From the NCBI GenBank assembly GCA_963969395.1, contig OZ017795.1:32035063-32099062 (forward strand): 64,000 nucleotides of DNA. Reading direction: 5' to 3'. How positions within the stretch are numbered: the stretch's first letter is position 1; every line of letters starts with the position of its first letter. The notes beneath the pieces are model-generated. The model was not told the origin of the DNA. It did not search any database and worked only from the letters and a program-made list of their open reading frames with translations. The translations under genes and the position numbers were made by a program. Below are positions 14,131-27,485 of this stretch, piece by piece. The stretch is from Pseudoscleropodium purum. Taxonomy: Eukaryota > Streptophyta > Bryopsida > Hypnales > Brachytheciaceae.

Positions 14131-15240
14131 TTGCACTTCTGTTTCATACAGGAGAATTCTCTGTCATCCATCGGACACTTAGTGTCGATGGCAGCATTAC
14201 AGTATTGAGGTGAACTAACCCATTGCCACTTCCCCCTACTCATGTACCTGTGCTTTACATTTCCGCTTCGTCGTGTGTTAGTTACTGATACTACTCAGGG
14301 GGGGCAGTAACAGAATACTCTACACTTGTGTGGCATTTTTTTCATCAAAGCCAATGTACTTAATGAGGATCTGACCCATCTGCGGCAAAGTCCACCAGAA
14401 TTAAAATTGACCCAATTAATCAGATGAAGCATTATACCGGCCTTACCCAGTGACAGGGCCACCGGAATGCTCCCAATAAATACCGCGTGCAAAATACTAC
14501 AACAAGAAGCGCCAAATCACACGGCAGGCCGGAAAAAGGGAAAACAACACTGGCTACGAATGAAAAACAAGTCATCCAAAGAACGAATGAAACACACTCA
14601 ACAGAATCCTCAAATGAAATCCAGTCCCGTCCCAGTCGCAACAACAGATAAATCTATCCAAAACACTAAATTGGATGAATGACATCCAAATTCGGGGACC
14701 TTCCAGTTGATGAGGAACAGAGTTCATCCATCCAAAGTCTCGAAACCCGAATCCCGAGATGCTAATGTCCGGAGCCGAGATCGGCGCACCGGCCGGGCAG
14801 CACCAGAGCCCGCCGACTGACCGACATGAAAAATCTCCGGGTATCTAACACATCCGGGTATCTACCTACTAGGAGGACGTCGTTGTCCGCCCTCCCTCCC
14901 TCCCGCTCTGCCTGCCCCGAGGTTAGATACGAAAGTGGGGCGAGGCCATCGAACGCCAGAACTGCGATTGTCGCCCAAAGCCCGCCCAATTGTGCGCTGC
15001 GAGGCCTGTTTTGTGACTTCGGTTGCGCTCTCGCAGTCCCTGCGGATCAGAGTCCACCATCGCCAGACTCTCCCAATCGCTCGCTTTCATCTGCTCCCAA
15101 CAATCATCATCACAAGCCACTCGCCGAACCAACGTCCACAACGACCCGGACTCTTCCGACATCCGGGGACATAAACATTCGCTATCATTGCCCGCACGCA
15201 GCATCTCATCTCATCTCATCTCTCTCGGTGACGTTCGACT
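14131..15240 (+). promoter_or_regulatory. Probable distal and core promoter region of the E2F gene
   Basis: Base composition shifts from AT-rich repeat DNA to mixed, CpG-containing sequence about 1-2 kb before the E2F coding start. The region holds a perfect E2F consensus at 14509-14516, a near-perfect small hairpin at about 14167-14192, and a pyrimidine-rich repeat of CATCT near 15198-15222, typical of plant core promoters. No clear TATA box was seen. The transcription start cannot be fixed from sequence alone. Confidence 0.45.
14509..14516 (-). promoter_or_regulatory. Consensus E2F-binding site
   Basis: GCGCCAAA on the plus strand is TTTGGCGC on the minus strand, the canonical E2F/DP recognition sequence. 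It lies about 1.7 kb before the E2F ATG. Autoregulation by E2F is known for several E2F genes, so the site is a reasonable candidate for feedback control, but one 8-base match can arise by chance. Confidence 0.45.
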
Positions 15241-15242
15241 GC

Positions 15243-15331
15243 GAGGAAGAAGAAGAAAAAGAAGGAGGAGGAGGAGGAGGAGGAGGAGAAGAAGAAAAAG
15301 AAGGAGAAGAAGAAGAAGAACAATAACATCA
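15243..15331. repeat. GAA/GGA purine microsatellite
   Basis: A nearly pure run of GAA, GGA and AAG triplets on the plus strand. It probably falls in the 5' leader or core promoter of the E2F gene. The long open frames reading through it are artefacts of the repeat. Confidence 0.85.
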
Positions 15332-16180
15332 ATAACAACAAGTCTGAGTGCGTTTGAACTTTCCTCTTTGGATGAGTCGCAGGTTTTCCTGGTAGGAGTG
15401 CGGGTTGGGCACCCGAGATTGGGAAGTGGTAGTGGATGGTAGGGTTGTATGATTCGGAGACGATCGAGGTCACAAGGGTTCTTGGTGGAAACGGGATTAC
15501 GAATCGCGAGGGATTTGCTTTTCTGTAATTTTTGGGGTTTGGGTGAAGCTGGAAGTGTAGAATTTTTTGGGGGATATCGTGGGCTTCTGGGTATGTATGA
15601 TAGCGGGGAGCGTGTGGTGTGTCTTTGTCGAGGAGTGCATTTTTTTTGTGGTTTGGCTTCGGTTGTGCGAGGGTCTTCTTGGTACCCCTTTGTTTTTGAT
15701 TCTGATTTGCAGTGGGTCTGTGCGCGCCGGGCATGGTTGGGTTGGTAATTTGTACAGGGGAATTTGTGCGAGCGGGTTGAGATTTTTTAGGATTGGGATT
15801 GATCCTTGATGTGTGAGGATTGTTATCTCGCATGTGCCTCCCGCGGCACATGTTGTACACATGGTGGTGCTTTCGGCATCCGGTGCTCTGTTCGGGTCGT
15901 GTTTTGGTCTTTTACCGTGTGCTCTGCTCCGGTTGCGAGTCTTCCCGCGTGTGCCCTACTGTCTTCGAGTTTGCAGTGATGTCCAATTTGAGCATCGTGT
16001 GTTTGAATGTCTCGCTTCCTTGTTTTCGTGATTGGAATTGCTGCGTGTGGAGGACCTGCACGAAGAGTGTGTGTTGTTCTTGAATCGTGTCGGTTCTGCT
16101 GGGTCGACTGTGTCCGTGCTGTCCCAAAGGCCGTCGTCTCAGCGCACTGAAATTTGCGTGGTCTTCAGGGTCGAGGAGCA

Positions 16181-16186
16181 ATGTAA
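16181..16186 (+). promoter_or_regulatory. Start-stop minimal uORF before E2F ATG
   Basis: ATG is followed directly by TAA, and the E2F start codon follows after two bases (CG). Start-stop elements stall or consume initiating ribosomes in plants and animals, so this could lower E2F translation. It matters only if the mRNA includes these bases, which is likely because they are so close to the ATG. Confidence 0.55.
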
Positions 16187-16188
16187 CG

Positions 16189-19100
16189 ATGCCCAATCCA
16201 CAGGCCATGCCCACATGGAAGGCCCTGCACTCCGGAAAGCCCAAGATTGAGCCCAACGAGATCAACGACCTTTTGTACGCGAATGTAGGTCCCTCACTTC
16301 TTGCATGGTCATTCGCATGGGCGTCATCCTCACATGCTTTGGATCCCCTTTCTTAACAGTGACTTAACGTCTGAGGAGGAATTTGAGGTCCAGGATTGGC
16401 CTCTTTCTTGGCATTTGTTCGTATCTTGGTGTTTCGTGGGGTTTCTGAGAACCCCACCTAGTTCTGCAGCTGTTGAGCTTGGTCTGCTGTGAGCACTGAC
16501 CTCCAGCGAGTGTGTCAGTTGCCTGTGGAATAAGCTGTGAATCCCGAGCATTTCCATTGGGTGGCATGTGCGAGGGAGCCCATTGTTGACCTAAATCTCT
16601 GTTTTGTGAATGGTATGTCAGATGAAACGGAGGAATGATGCGGAAGACAGACGTGACGTCGAGATGAATGGTTGCAATGGTTTCGCGAAATCGGATCTCA
16701 GTCCTGCACCCGCGCCTTCCGCTCCAAGAATGCGACCTAGCCGTCCCAAGACGGTGAAGCCTCCGAAGAGCAGCTGCCCATTGACCCCCGGACCTTCTGG
16801 CATTGGTAGGTTATCCATTTTTCCGGGTTGTATTGTCAGTGCTGGACGTATCCAGAGCCCGTTTTCTCATTGCAGGCCTTCAAGCTTGAAATCCCACCAC
16901 TTGACCTGAAATTAGCTTCTTCTGAATTTATGATTTTCGTTTCCTGAACAATAATTTTTGGAGGGTTTTTAGCCGGAGTCGTGGCCACTGAAAGGGAGGT
17001 TGGGATGGTGTCGTTGTGTGAAGTTAGTATTGCTCGCCGGAGAGGCAGTATGCAGTCAGTTTTGCATTCGTTAATGGGCACTTATGATGGGTGTATTACT
17101 GAAGCACCTGCTGTCCATAGAATGAGGCTACACGCCTTGTAGGCCGAGCTGGGTCAGAAGCAGTCCATGGTGGCCACACATTGGTATTGATGAAGCAATC
17201 GCTGTCTCATGTTGGACCCAGATGACGTGTAGGAGTTCTATGCATGACTTTGTGTCAGTCGGCTCTTGCCTGGCGATGACATCCTTGTTTCTTTAGTCTT
17301 TTGGTTGCCACAGTTTTGTGATGTGTGCGTAGAGTGAACATACCCATGTTTTTAAGCCTCTGCACCAATAATTGTTGACTAAACCATCTGGATCCTGTCT
17401 CCTTCTGTTCGAGGACGAAGTGGTAGCTCGAATACGTTTAGATTTGGGGAGTTGTGCATACATGGATGCATCACACTGTGTAGGGTCGACCATTTGGGAG
17501 TGCACCAATAGTCCGGCACAGTCCTGGGAAATCGTTTTGGAGCTTCTGGTGGCCTTGATGTGCTTGATTCGAACTCCATTTGCGTTCCATTGATGAACGG
17601 GTGATTGTCGCTTTAACCCCTTCTGACTCCGTTTTTTCGAATTGCAGGCTCTCCTACAAGTAGTGCACCGACTCCAACCAGCACCTGTCGCTACGACAGC
17701 TCACTGGGTACTCCAGTTCCTTCCAATGTATCATAATTGTGGAATGTCGCTCCGCTTACTAGATCTTTTGTGTAGGTTTCGGCTATGTGAAGCGGAGAGG
17801 TTCGACTCTTTGTTCGTGACTGTCTGAAGAGAGGAGCGTGTTGATGCCATGTTCCTCACTGTCTGTTATGGTGACTCAGGTCTGTTGACGAAGAAGTTTA
17901 TCGACCTTATTAAGCAGGCCGACGACGGTGTGTTGGACCTGAACAAGGCTGCCGACACTTTGCATGTTCGTACTCTGGCCAGTCCTTGTCACTGCAGAAG
18001 CGTTCCTTGGGAGACGACTATGTTTTGAGTTTTGTTTGCAGTCCGCTTGTTGCGCAAGTATTGCGGTCAGTGGTCGTGAGTGCCATGTATCAGCGAAGTC
18101 GATGTTTTTAGAGTGAATGCGCGTCTTGCGGTTCTGGCTTGTGATGGTCTTTCCTCACGGTTCATCAGGTACAAAAGAGACGAATCTATGATATCACCAA
18201 TGTTTTGGAGGGAATCGGTTTAATCGAGAAGAAGCTAAAGAATCGGATTCGATGGAAGTGAGTGCGCCATTTCCTGATGGACCGGTTTTTACACGAGTCC
18301 ACTCCTGCTATTTTTATGGTTGCAGGACTATGAATTGAGTAGCAATCCATGCCCGGTGTTTAGTCAGGAATTGGTTGGAGGCATTACCTGTATGAAGTGC
18401 TTTTGAGGAGTATGTGTGAACAAGTTGTCCTGAATGTGGGTGCAGGGGTATGGGAATGGCACGAACTGCTGATGTGAAGGATGACGCTGCAGAGCTCCAG
18501 GTACATGTTTTGGCGATTTTTTTCTGTTATTTTATTCTGAGAGATGCCACAGTATCCCTGAGATCAGAGAGCAGGATACGAGGCGAGTCGTTGGGGTGGC
18601 GTAAGAATTCAACATAGGCCTCGTTTTCAAGCATCTTGAGACTGAACTTGATCGGATTTGGATGGTTATTTTGAATTGGTGGACTTTGATGTTCTTGCAC
18701 GTTCTGGAAGGAAAATGTGATGAGCGTAGTTTCGATGTTCGTGCTTGACTTCAGCCTTCAAGGCATTGAGGGTAGTGGATCTATTCTGTCAGACACTGAC
18801 CGACTCCGTTGGTTCAGTCGTGACTTGCTGGGCCCTGAGGTTGGTAGTGTGAAGTAGTACTGCCTGATATGTAACGTTCACCAAGCTTGATCTCGTCCAC
18901 CTTCGAAGTGTTGATTTTTAATCTTCTGCTTTTGGTGCAGGCTGAGGTGGAGGACCTGCGCATTCAAGAGAAGAAACTCGATGAGAATATTAGGTCTTTT
19001 ATTCTGTTTCATGTGCCGTTTCTTCCAAGCGATGTTGTGCAGTGGCATCTGATCTCGTTGGACCTTGGTTAGGAGTGTTTTCTGATTGTAGGCGAACTGT

Positions 19101-21010
19101 GTTTTGTGCTTTTGCAGTGAAATGAGGGAGCGGTTAAGGAGCTTAAGTGAAGATGAACAAAACAAACAGTGAGTCTTTTTTCCGTGTCCTAAGTGTGATC
19201 AGCATTATGCGTCACGGCGTTGTCTAATCTATTTCTATGCATCTGTGGGAAAGTGCCTAGTAGCAGCTGCATCCATCTGGTGCAATTGAACCATGTGATG
19301 TAGAGAGCTTTCTTTTTGGTGCAGATGGCTCTACGTTACTGAAGAAGACATCAAAAATCTGCCTTGTTTTCAGGTTCGCCCGTTTTTCTTGATTTTCTGA
19401 TTCTTTGGAATCTTTTTTCGTGGTTGAACAAGCATTCCATGTTGATTTTTCATTCCTAAGGTCTGTTGAGTGCGTGATTTTTTGTTCGTCCTGCGATCTG
19501 TGAAGAATTTTTCGCTTGTTGCCCCTCTCTCTGCAGTCATTGACTTGAGCGGAGGTTGTTGATTCCTCTGGTTCCACTGGTGTGTGCAGAATGAGACGCT
19601 TATTGCTATCAAGGCTCCTCTCGGGACCACTTTGGAAGTGCCGGATCCGGATGAGGTATTTCTTCGTGAGTGAATAAACGATGGGACCGGTTGTGACTGT
19701 TATTTATGGCTGTCTCGAAATGGATGGTCGTGGTAGGCTGTGCCAGTCGATGTCATGTGCGAGAGTTCCCTTCTTTCAATTTTTCTGCATTTGTTCAAAA
19801 TGGTTTTGGGAATCGCTGGACCATTTCTGTGTTTCATGGTGTCGTGTTGATCCTTGAATTTCGCTTTGTCAGGCCGTGGAGTACCCTCACCGTCGGTTTC
19901 AGATTCTGCTTCGCAGTTCGATGGGTCCCATTGACTTGTACCTTGTCAGGTTGGCTCTGTTCCTGTTTGGTGCACTTTCCTGCTTACGAAGGCTTGTATG
20001 CCTCCCCCGAATCATTGTAGCCAAGATGAGATCATGAAAATTGTAGAACCTGATTGCGTGCCCTGTGTGTGTGAACTTGTGTGCAACAGCCGTTTTGAAG
20101 CGAAGTTCGATGATATGAACTCCACTGAGGTGCCTATGGAAGTTGGTCACCACGTGCATGACGTTGCGGGTCCGCCCTCGTCTGCGACTGCGATGGACCA
20201 TCCCGGAAGCATGGGCATGGAGTCCGGCTATAGCTTGCCGGATTTGGGCCCCCCGATGAGCCATGATTCCGCATCCCCGAGTGGCGAGCCGAGCCATTCT
20301 GAGCAGACTCATCCCGACTTCGGTGGGGGCATTATGAGAATAGCGCCTGCGGAAGTGAATGTAAGTTGCTTATTATCATTTATTTAAGCTACGACTGTCG
20401 AGTTGTCAAGGTACTGACCTGATAAGCCAGTCAATAACGACTTCATTAGTTTGATGGTTGTTGAAGTCCTGCTTGTATGTTTTTTTTTCATGTTTGGTTC
20501 TTGAAAACTTCAAAATGTTCTCCTGGTTCCTTGTAGGTTTCCTGCCTCTGGCGTCAGCTCGGTGCAGTGCTTTTTATGTCGACTCTCTTCTGTTGGCTGA
20601 TGTTTGTGATCCTATTGCAGACGGACACAGACTACTGGTTGCTCTCGGATGCGGGTGTTGGCATCTCCGATATGTGGAGAAGTGATCGTATCCTTTTTGG
20701 AAGCGAGTCGTTTCTTCCTTTCTTTCTCATGACATTGAAACATGTCTTGTTCCGTATTCTGCGTGGCCGTGCCCTTGGTGTGCGTGCCTTTGCGTTTTGC
20801 GAGGCGTGGGTGTATTTGTGTTCGTTGAGTGTTTTTTCCGGTTGATTCTGTGTGCGTCTTCCTTGACTTTTTGTCGTTTCTGCAGCTTCCAATGCCATGT
20901 GGGATGAAGTGGTGAGACTGAATGCAGAATTTGGAATCGAGAACATGGGATCCCCTCGACCTCACACTCCGCCATCCAGCAATGCCCTTGAAGTGGATCC
21001 CGTGAGCTGA
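16189..21010 (+). CDS. E2F: E2F transcription factor (plant E2Fa/b/c type), 14 coding exons
   Basis: Nuclear transcription factor that dimerises with DP, binds TTTSSCGC sites at S-phase genes and is held by retinoblastoma protein. The exons that keep one frame with GT-AG borders are 16189-16284, 16622-16805, 17648-17707, 17880-17965, 18169-18257, 18446-18500, 18941-18993, 19118-19168, 19325-19373, 19590-19655, 19873-19949, 20090-20360, 20621-20681 and 20886-21010. They total 1,323 bases, or 440 residues. The winged-helix DNA-binding domain spans about residues 108-173 and contains [12 protein letters not shown]. The dimerisation helix follows (about 174-224). The marked box starts at WLYVTEEDI (about 225-290). 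The RB-binding motif DYWLLSD...DMW lies near residues 383-398. A single DNA-binding domain plus the RB motif separates it from the DEL/E2F-like repressors. The start is the first ATG in a frame open upstream. Exons 1 and 2 are the least certain. The gene looks intact. Confidence 0.93.
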
Positions 21011-21800
21011 GCATTTGTGGTTTTTTCACGTTCTCGGCTCCAGCTTCCTGCTCGAGGGATTACGTCGCCGGCAGTGTTGTTGCTTGACGCTGCACTCCAC
21101 GTGCACAGCTTCGACACTCGTGGTGCGTCCCCCCCTCGAGAAGGGACGAACCAATCTTTCGAGGAGCAGTGTCGGTCCATGTGCCAGAGATTTTTCATCG
21201 CTTGGATTTTCGGTTGTGCACGTGTTTGCGAGCTGGCTGCGTAAACCTTTGTTTTCCTGCTCTGCCGCGTTTATTCTTGCGGTGCTTGTAGAGATTCATT
21301 GGTCTGGGCCCTTTTTCCTTGATTTGGAATAAGTATGTGGCCCTGTTTAGAGTGCAATGACTGACGTGCGTTCTCTTTGGTAAAAGTGAAGAAGAGTTTC
21401 CTTCTGTGTGGGGTGTTCCCTACCAATTGCAGGGAGATGGAAGAAGCAGCGATTTGCTTCTTGATTCTTTGGTAAAGGTCCGTGTGCCTTTTCATTGCCT
21501 TTGATGGCAGGTTGGACGTTGAGTTTCCAGATTTTCTTGTGCGTTCAGATCTGCGGCAGTTATGTGGGAACCACAGCTCTCACAATGGTCGCTGTTTCTG
21601 TTCGTTTTGGGTGTTTTTTCGTGTCTATTGCACGTTTGAGGTACGAGAGATGAGCATTTTTTCATGTACTTTCCATGTGATTGAATCTGCCATTGTGGTA
21701 CTGGGAGTACGGGTCTAAACAACCAAAATTCGGGGTAGTTTAGGATGCATTGTGTGTAGAGGGAGTATTGAGAATGTAGAGTTGCTCAGGTTGGAATAAA
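21011..21800 (+). other. E2F 3' flanking region and probable 3' UTR
   Basis: This stretch keeps the mixed composition of the E2F gene and then fades into AT-rich DNA. A candidate poly(A) signal AATAAA lies at 21795-21800. The open frames here have no recognisable domains. The exact 3' end of the transcript cannot be set. Confidence 0.45.
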
Positions 21801-24401
21801 TTGATGCTTTTGTGCGGTTATTTTTTCTTGGCTGTTAGTTTTTTGTATCCATAGCAGTTTAGCTGGGCTCCGGATCGGCAGGGAGGAGCCCTTGCTCTTA
21901 GCGAAGCTACAGACAGAATAAGTTTGATTGTGGACTTGCCTCTTTACTGTAATTGCTTGTACCAGTACGATGAGGACATTTTTGGGCCTATTGAAGTTTG
22001 ATTTGGGGAATTCAATTGTGGCTCGAAGATTGTGGGCAGGATTTTTTGGTGGCATATGTTGATTCAATTTACTCCCTTCTTGCACAAATGATTGCCCACT
22101 ACAAATTTAACTCGAATGTGGCGGATGTCTTTGGTTGATGAATGAAAAAATATGCAGGACAGAAGTGCTTATTTACATGAAATGGTTAGTACTCCCTCTC
22201 TGTCTCACTAATAACCTCCAAAAACCTTTCTTGTGAGGGATTAATTATTTTTTTAGTGTTTGTGCCAATGAAAGATGCATTCAAGAAACAGTAACCCATC
22301 TCCTAGATCTATGCAAAATCTCCATCTTCTAGGGAGTTGTTCAAGCATCCAAAATGAATGTAGAAAACGACATTTGACCATCATTAGTAAATGTTGCTAG
22401 CTCATCATTTTTGATGATTTATAGGTTGATGGTAGTAATGGGATTTTAGAAATATTTGCTCCCAATTGAAATATCTGCTAAAGAGGAAATAGTCCCCTTA
22501 ACAAACAATTTTAATAGTGCCAAAGTGATCACTAGATCCATTGTCAACATGATTGTTTGAAGAAGTAAAAAAAACAAAATGCATCATATGGGCATGGGCA
22601 AGGTTCTGACTTCTGCCCATGAGATCATTGAATACAGTCAACACTACTTGTTGAATTAGAAAATGAAGCCTTCTTGAGAGAAAAAAATGAAGTTTGATAT
22701 AATTTATGGAATTCCCAATGGCAATTTTGTAAAATCTTAATCCCTAAATGCTTGAGGTACCAATTTGTGTTGACAAATCTTATCAATTTACTATGTTTAG
22801 TAGTTTATATTTATAAAAATTTATTTTTGAAGTTTGGTTTTAGTATCAAAAATCCAATATTGAAAAAGAAAGCTTAGAATTTTTTGTTTTGGACTATTGT
22901 GAATTTTCATTTTTTAGTGTTTAGGTGTTTAGAAATGAGCCTTGAATACACTACAAGTTGGAGAAAAAATTACATTAGAAATTTATTTAAAAAACAATTA
23001 TAGATTAGATTATAAAAGTTGTGAATTGCTTTTAGTTAAAAAAAATTGATAAAGTCCATTGAAATTTAGGCTATTTGTTCAACTAAAAACAAAATCTAAG
23101 AAGTTAAAAAAAGGCCTTGGATATTTGGGAGTTAATTCATGAAAGAATTAGTTTGAATTACACAAGTTGCCTATTAGGAATCTAATTCTAAGCTATCTTT
23201 ACAAAACCTTCACATGTTATAAAAAAAAGATGGAAAACCAATGTTTTGCTATCTTCATGTGGTACAAAGATAAGATAGAAAACTAATGTATTGTTATGTG
23301 TTGTGCACATTCATGGTGGCAATTTTGAAATAAATGGGTGATTTTTCATGTAAAGTTGTAGCCTCAACTTTCTTGCTTGAAGTAGTTTATGCTTCAAATG
23401 TGATATTTCCATTTTTGCTAACCACCAAGTAAATCAAAAGTTATTCTATTTGTTTGCATTTATTACTTTACCAAATTCTCAAGTTTTGCCTTCATCTTGA
23501 AAATATATTGTCATTGGACAATCAATTTGGGACAAAGGAAGTATTTTGGAAGAATAGTGCCTATAATATGTAGTGAAATCTCAAGACTATTTACTATCCC
23601 ATTAGAATCACAAGCCATAGGCTACTTTGAAGCTATGGGCTAGTTGGGAGCGAAATAAATTTAAAATGAGGGTTTTAGCTAGGCAAGTTTGTTGTATTTT
23701 AGTACAAATGTGGATATACGTGTACAATAGGATACAATAATTATTATGAATTTTTCTTCCTAAGCAAATTCAACAAAAGTCCATAGTGCTATATTCCAAT
23801 CTCCTATCCAATGTAAGTATAAGCAAGCAAATGCTCATGTCCTTGCTCTATGTTCTACATTGAAATAGCATTGTTTTGGAACAATGCAATTTTCCTAATA
23901 AAATCCAAAGTGTTGTGTGTTTTTGAATCGTACACAAATGTATTTGTTATAATAATCAAATTTACTTTACTATGATTTCAACACAATTTGTGTCTCGAAA
24001 ATCATAGCATTTTCAAGCATGTAAGCACCTTGAAGGTAATGAACTTTTTGTTGAACCTCCTTAGAAATAAATAAATTGTAAAATTATTGTATACTATTGT
24101 ACACAATAATGGATGTAAATATAGTTATTAATACATGTGCAAATTATTTTATATCATTTATTAATAACTTGAGTTGATACCAATATTTTTATTCTAGGTC
24201 TTTGAAAAATAAAATAAGAAAATTGTAAAAAGATACTTGGCTTTAAATTCATTGAGTTTTTGGAACAATAATTAACTGTCCTACAAAAAAAATTGACTTC
24301 AAAAGCTCCATATTCCCAATATGTTTGAATGTGATATTTTAATTTCATTTTCATGTGTATTGTTGACAAGGGATTTAGGTGGGCTTGCTTCCTTATAAAG
24401 T
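21801..24401. other. AT-rich intergenic sequence
   Basis: No gene, RNA gene or clear element boundary was recognised after the E2F 3' region. Confidence 0.5.
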
Positions 24402-24405
24402 TTAA

Positions 24406-25317
24406 CCCCTAAAGGACTAAGGTCTTTTTCCTACCAAAAAACATTCAAAACTACCATTTCTATAGTAAATAGTAAAAAAATTCAATTTTTTTTCTTTTCA
24501 CATCTAACCATAGGATCTTATACTTATGTAATATGAGAATGTGCAAATTTTTTTTTAAATTTTTGACTACACAAGTTGCAAGATATTTGCATTTAAAGTG
24601 AAGAAAACAAGTTTTTCAGCACATTGCAAGACTAGGTTTTAAAACTTTGAACATTTTTAACTTAAATTTTTTGCACCATAGAGTTTTGAGCTTTAAATCT
24701 TTATAGTGTATAATTGAGTTTGAAGGTCTAGAAAATAAAATAAAATTCAAGAAAACTTAATTTTTATCTTTTAAAAAATTGTTAAATAGAAGTAGGTACG
24801 AGATAGAAGGAAAATCTAAATTATTAATATCTCTAAAATGAAATTAAAATGCACTAATTTCAATTGTGAGATTTTTAGAGCAAGAAAATCAAACCATGTG
24901 GAATTTTCTTTTTTTTAAAACTATAAAAATTGCATTGAGAAATAAATCCTATAAGTTATTTTTTCAAAAAGATGCTCTAATTTTCCAGAAAACAAGATTG
25001 TTGATAACTTTCTCATAACAAATCCAAATGAAATGAATCAAAGTTTTCCATGTAGACAAAAGATAATATATGAGAGAAATAAATTTTAAAATTTTAATTC
25101 TTTTTGTTGCCCCTTGTCCCCCATTTTGAGCTTATTTGGGCATAACTTTTGTTCCTAGGCATTGATTGAAAAAACAATTATATTACTACAAAGCTAATCA
25201 ATTTTTTTATCTTCAGAAAAAGTTTCAAGAAATCACGAAATAATTTCAGCCCAAATGCCCTATAGGTACTTGCCCAAATTCCCATTTGTCGCCTGAAGGA
25301 CAATGGTCCTTTAGGGA
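24406..25317 (+). mobile_element. TTAA-flanked piggyBac-like non-autonomous element, subfamily B
   Basis: TTAA at 24402-24405 and 25318-25321. The left end reads CCCCTAAAGGACT and the right end GGTCCTTTAGGGA. Ends resemble those of the 2588, 10622 and 38140 copies, but the interior has diverged and is closer to the truncated copy from 39894. About 0.91 kb with no gene. Confidence 0.7.
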
Positions 25318-25321
25318 TTAA

Positions 25322-26516
25322 TTAGGATCATTGAATTTTATTTCTATTTTTATTCTAGTCTTCATTTCTTGGAAAAGGATTTATAATATATTGTTTATTT
25401 ATTTATTTGTTTAAAAAAATCAAGCTAAAAATATGATATCTTAAACTTTAGAGCGCTCCGATGTCCAAAAATTGGACGATGAATAGAAATGATTCTTCCT
25501 AGATGATGAAGAATGTGATATTTTCATCCATCCATTTTTCTGTGAGATGTGTGACGAGTTCTAAGTATGTTGGTGATAACAACATGTGAAATAGTGGGAG
25601 ATCACGAAAGATATAAATTTTAGAAGTGTTACATGTGATGATTTAGAGCAAATTTTTCGATGCCCAAAGAGGTTATTGTGATGAAAACAAAATTTTAAGA
25701 CTGAAAAAGTTTTAATGGGCTGCATAGTTTGGGCACTATTGTAGGCTTTGTCACGATTTTTTGAAAGTAATGCATTTGAATTTAAAAAGGCTTCTTTGGA
25801 GATTGTATATCAACTTGGTCCATGCGCACAATTACTGCAATGAATAGAGGAATGGTACTTGTCATCATCCTATAAGCCTATTCTATGAAAATACTAGAAA
25901 AAAAGAATGGTTTCTCAACATGACCACATTCCACCTGTACATTCCTTTTCTGTCTTCTACAACATAAAGTTAATTTATTTGTGTATAAACAACTACACAA
26001 AATGAAAGAATGCCGGTTGTTATACCTAGAAGTGTTGTCTAATTGTCATAAAATAGTGAAACTGAAGCAGCACAAACAATGCTCAATAAATATAACTTCA
26101 AGGAGTAACCACCAATTCTAATGGGTGGAACACACACAAAATTTTGAAGATGGTGACCAATGCCGCCATGAACATTACCTAAACTTGTTCTTCAAGCATA
26201 TTGAGGGTCTCTAATTGTTGCTTCTTGTATAAGTGCAATTCTTCTTAAATTTGATGTCACGACTTATTCATTCTCATAGAAGCTCACCACATATGCTATC
26301 CCATCTTCTATAATCTTGTTTACTGCCTCCTTGCCATGTTTAGTCTTCTCTATAGTTTTAGCAGTCATACAAACTAGAAATCATACACTCATTCCCTGCT
26401 ACCATAACGAGCTTCTTAGTCAGTGCATAGAGAGAGAGGATTCTAAAATAGAATTGTAGATGTTGAATAAGTTGTGCAAGCTCTAGTTATTTGAGAATTT
26501 ACCGTTTTAGCAACTC
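25322..26516. other. AT-rich intergenic sequence
   Basis: Nothing recognisable. Only short open frames without domains. Confidence 0.5.
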
Positions 26517-26524
26517 CAAATTAC

Positions 26525-26888
26525 CAGGGTTGACACGACGTCCGGACGCGGACGCTGTGTCCGCAGCGTCCGTTGACATTCGCGTCTTGGCGGACGCAGC
26601 GTTCGCCTGTCCCCCATCCGCCCGATTACGACCGTCCGATTGACGCGCGGACTGATCTGGTCCGCACGATCTGGGCATCCACCCCGTCCGTCCGTCCGTC
26701 CGCCCGATTACGGCCGTCCGATCGACGTGCGGACTGATTTGGTCCGCACGATCTGGGCGTCCGCCCTGCCCGTCCGCTTTCCGACGGCGGTCGGGACGTT
26801 GCGTCCGCTAGCATCCGTGCGTCCGGACGTCCGGACGTCCGGAAAACGGACGCTATTCTGGGGCGGACGTTGACATTTGTCAACCCTG
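26525..26888 (-). mobile_element. Short hAT-type GC-rich element with 8-bp target duplication, copy 1
   Basis: Ends are CAGGGTTGAC and GTCAACCCTG, flanked by the exact 8-base duplication CAAATTAC (26517-26524 and 26889-26896). Terminal CAGGG and an 8-bp duplication are typical of hAT transposons. The 364-bp body is very GC-rich and packed with GGACG/CGTCC boxes, including an internal duplication of a segment containing CCGCACGATCTGGGC. It is inverted relative to the copy at 30575-30856, and its ends match those of the 45.3-56.8 kb element. Confidence 0.9.
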
Positions 26889-26896
26889 CAAATTAC

Positions 26897-27485
26897 TTCC
26901 CTAGATCCTCCAATTTGGTAATATTACTTTCATTTTCACAAAGTCAATCTTATCTAGCTTAATAACGTTCCTTCACAGCACCTATCGTGAGCTCTTTCAC
27001 ATAGCGCTTTCACTGCAACTCACCAACATCCAATTCATTGCTAGTATCTCCAAAGCTGTAGAATCTAGAGCGACATTGAGTCTACCACGAGCATCTTGGA
27101 AGTTGCAAAATCCCCATGTAAGTTGCACAAACCAATATCCATTCTCATTAGGAGCGTCAATGTGCAATTTCACTGTACTTTTTTATGGATGACGATGCTT
27201 CATTGGCTCTTCTAACCTACTAAAGAAAAATCTTGGAGTGGACAACTAATATCGAGGCATTTGACCTCCAAGCACGTTGCATTGTTCGACTATTGGATAA
27301 AATATTCTTGTTGCGAAAGCCTATAGGAAAAGGTGTCTGTCAACTCAACATTCTACGAGATCTTTGTTTTCTTTTCAGATACCATTCAACTTGAATTCTT
27401 GACTAGAAAGACATAGCTCCTGAAGGACATCTACAGGGCTTGAGTACAAATGTTAATTACACACTGCGCTATTTACTCTGGTCAA
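26897..27485. other. Intergenic sequence before a decayed coding frame
   Basis: Composition is close to the decayed coding frame that follows, so the old gene may have extended into this stretch. No frame could be followed with confidence. Confidence 0.3.
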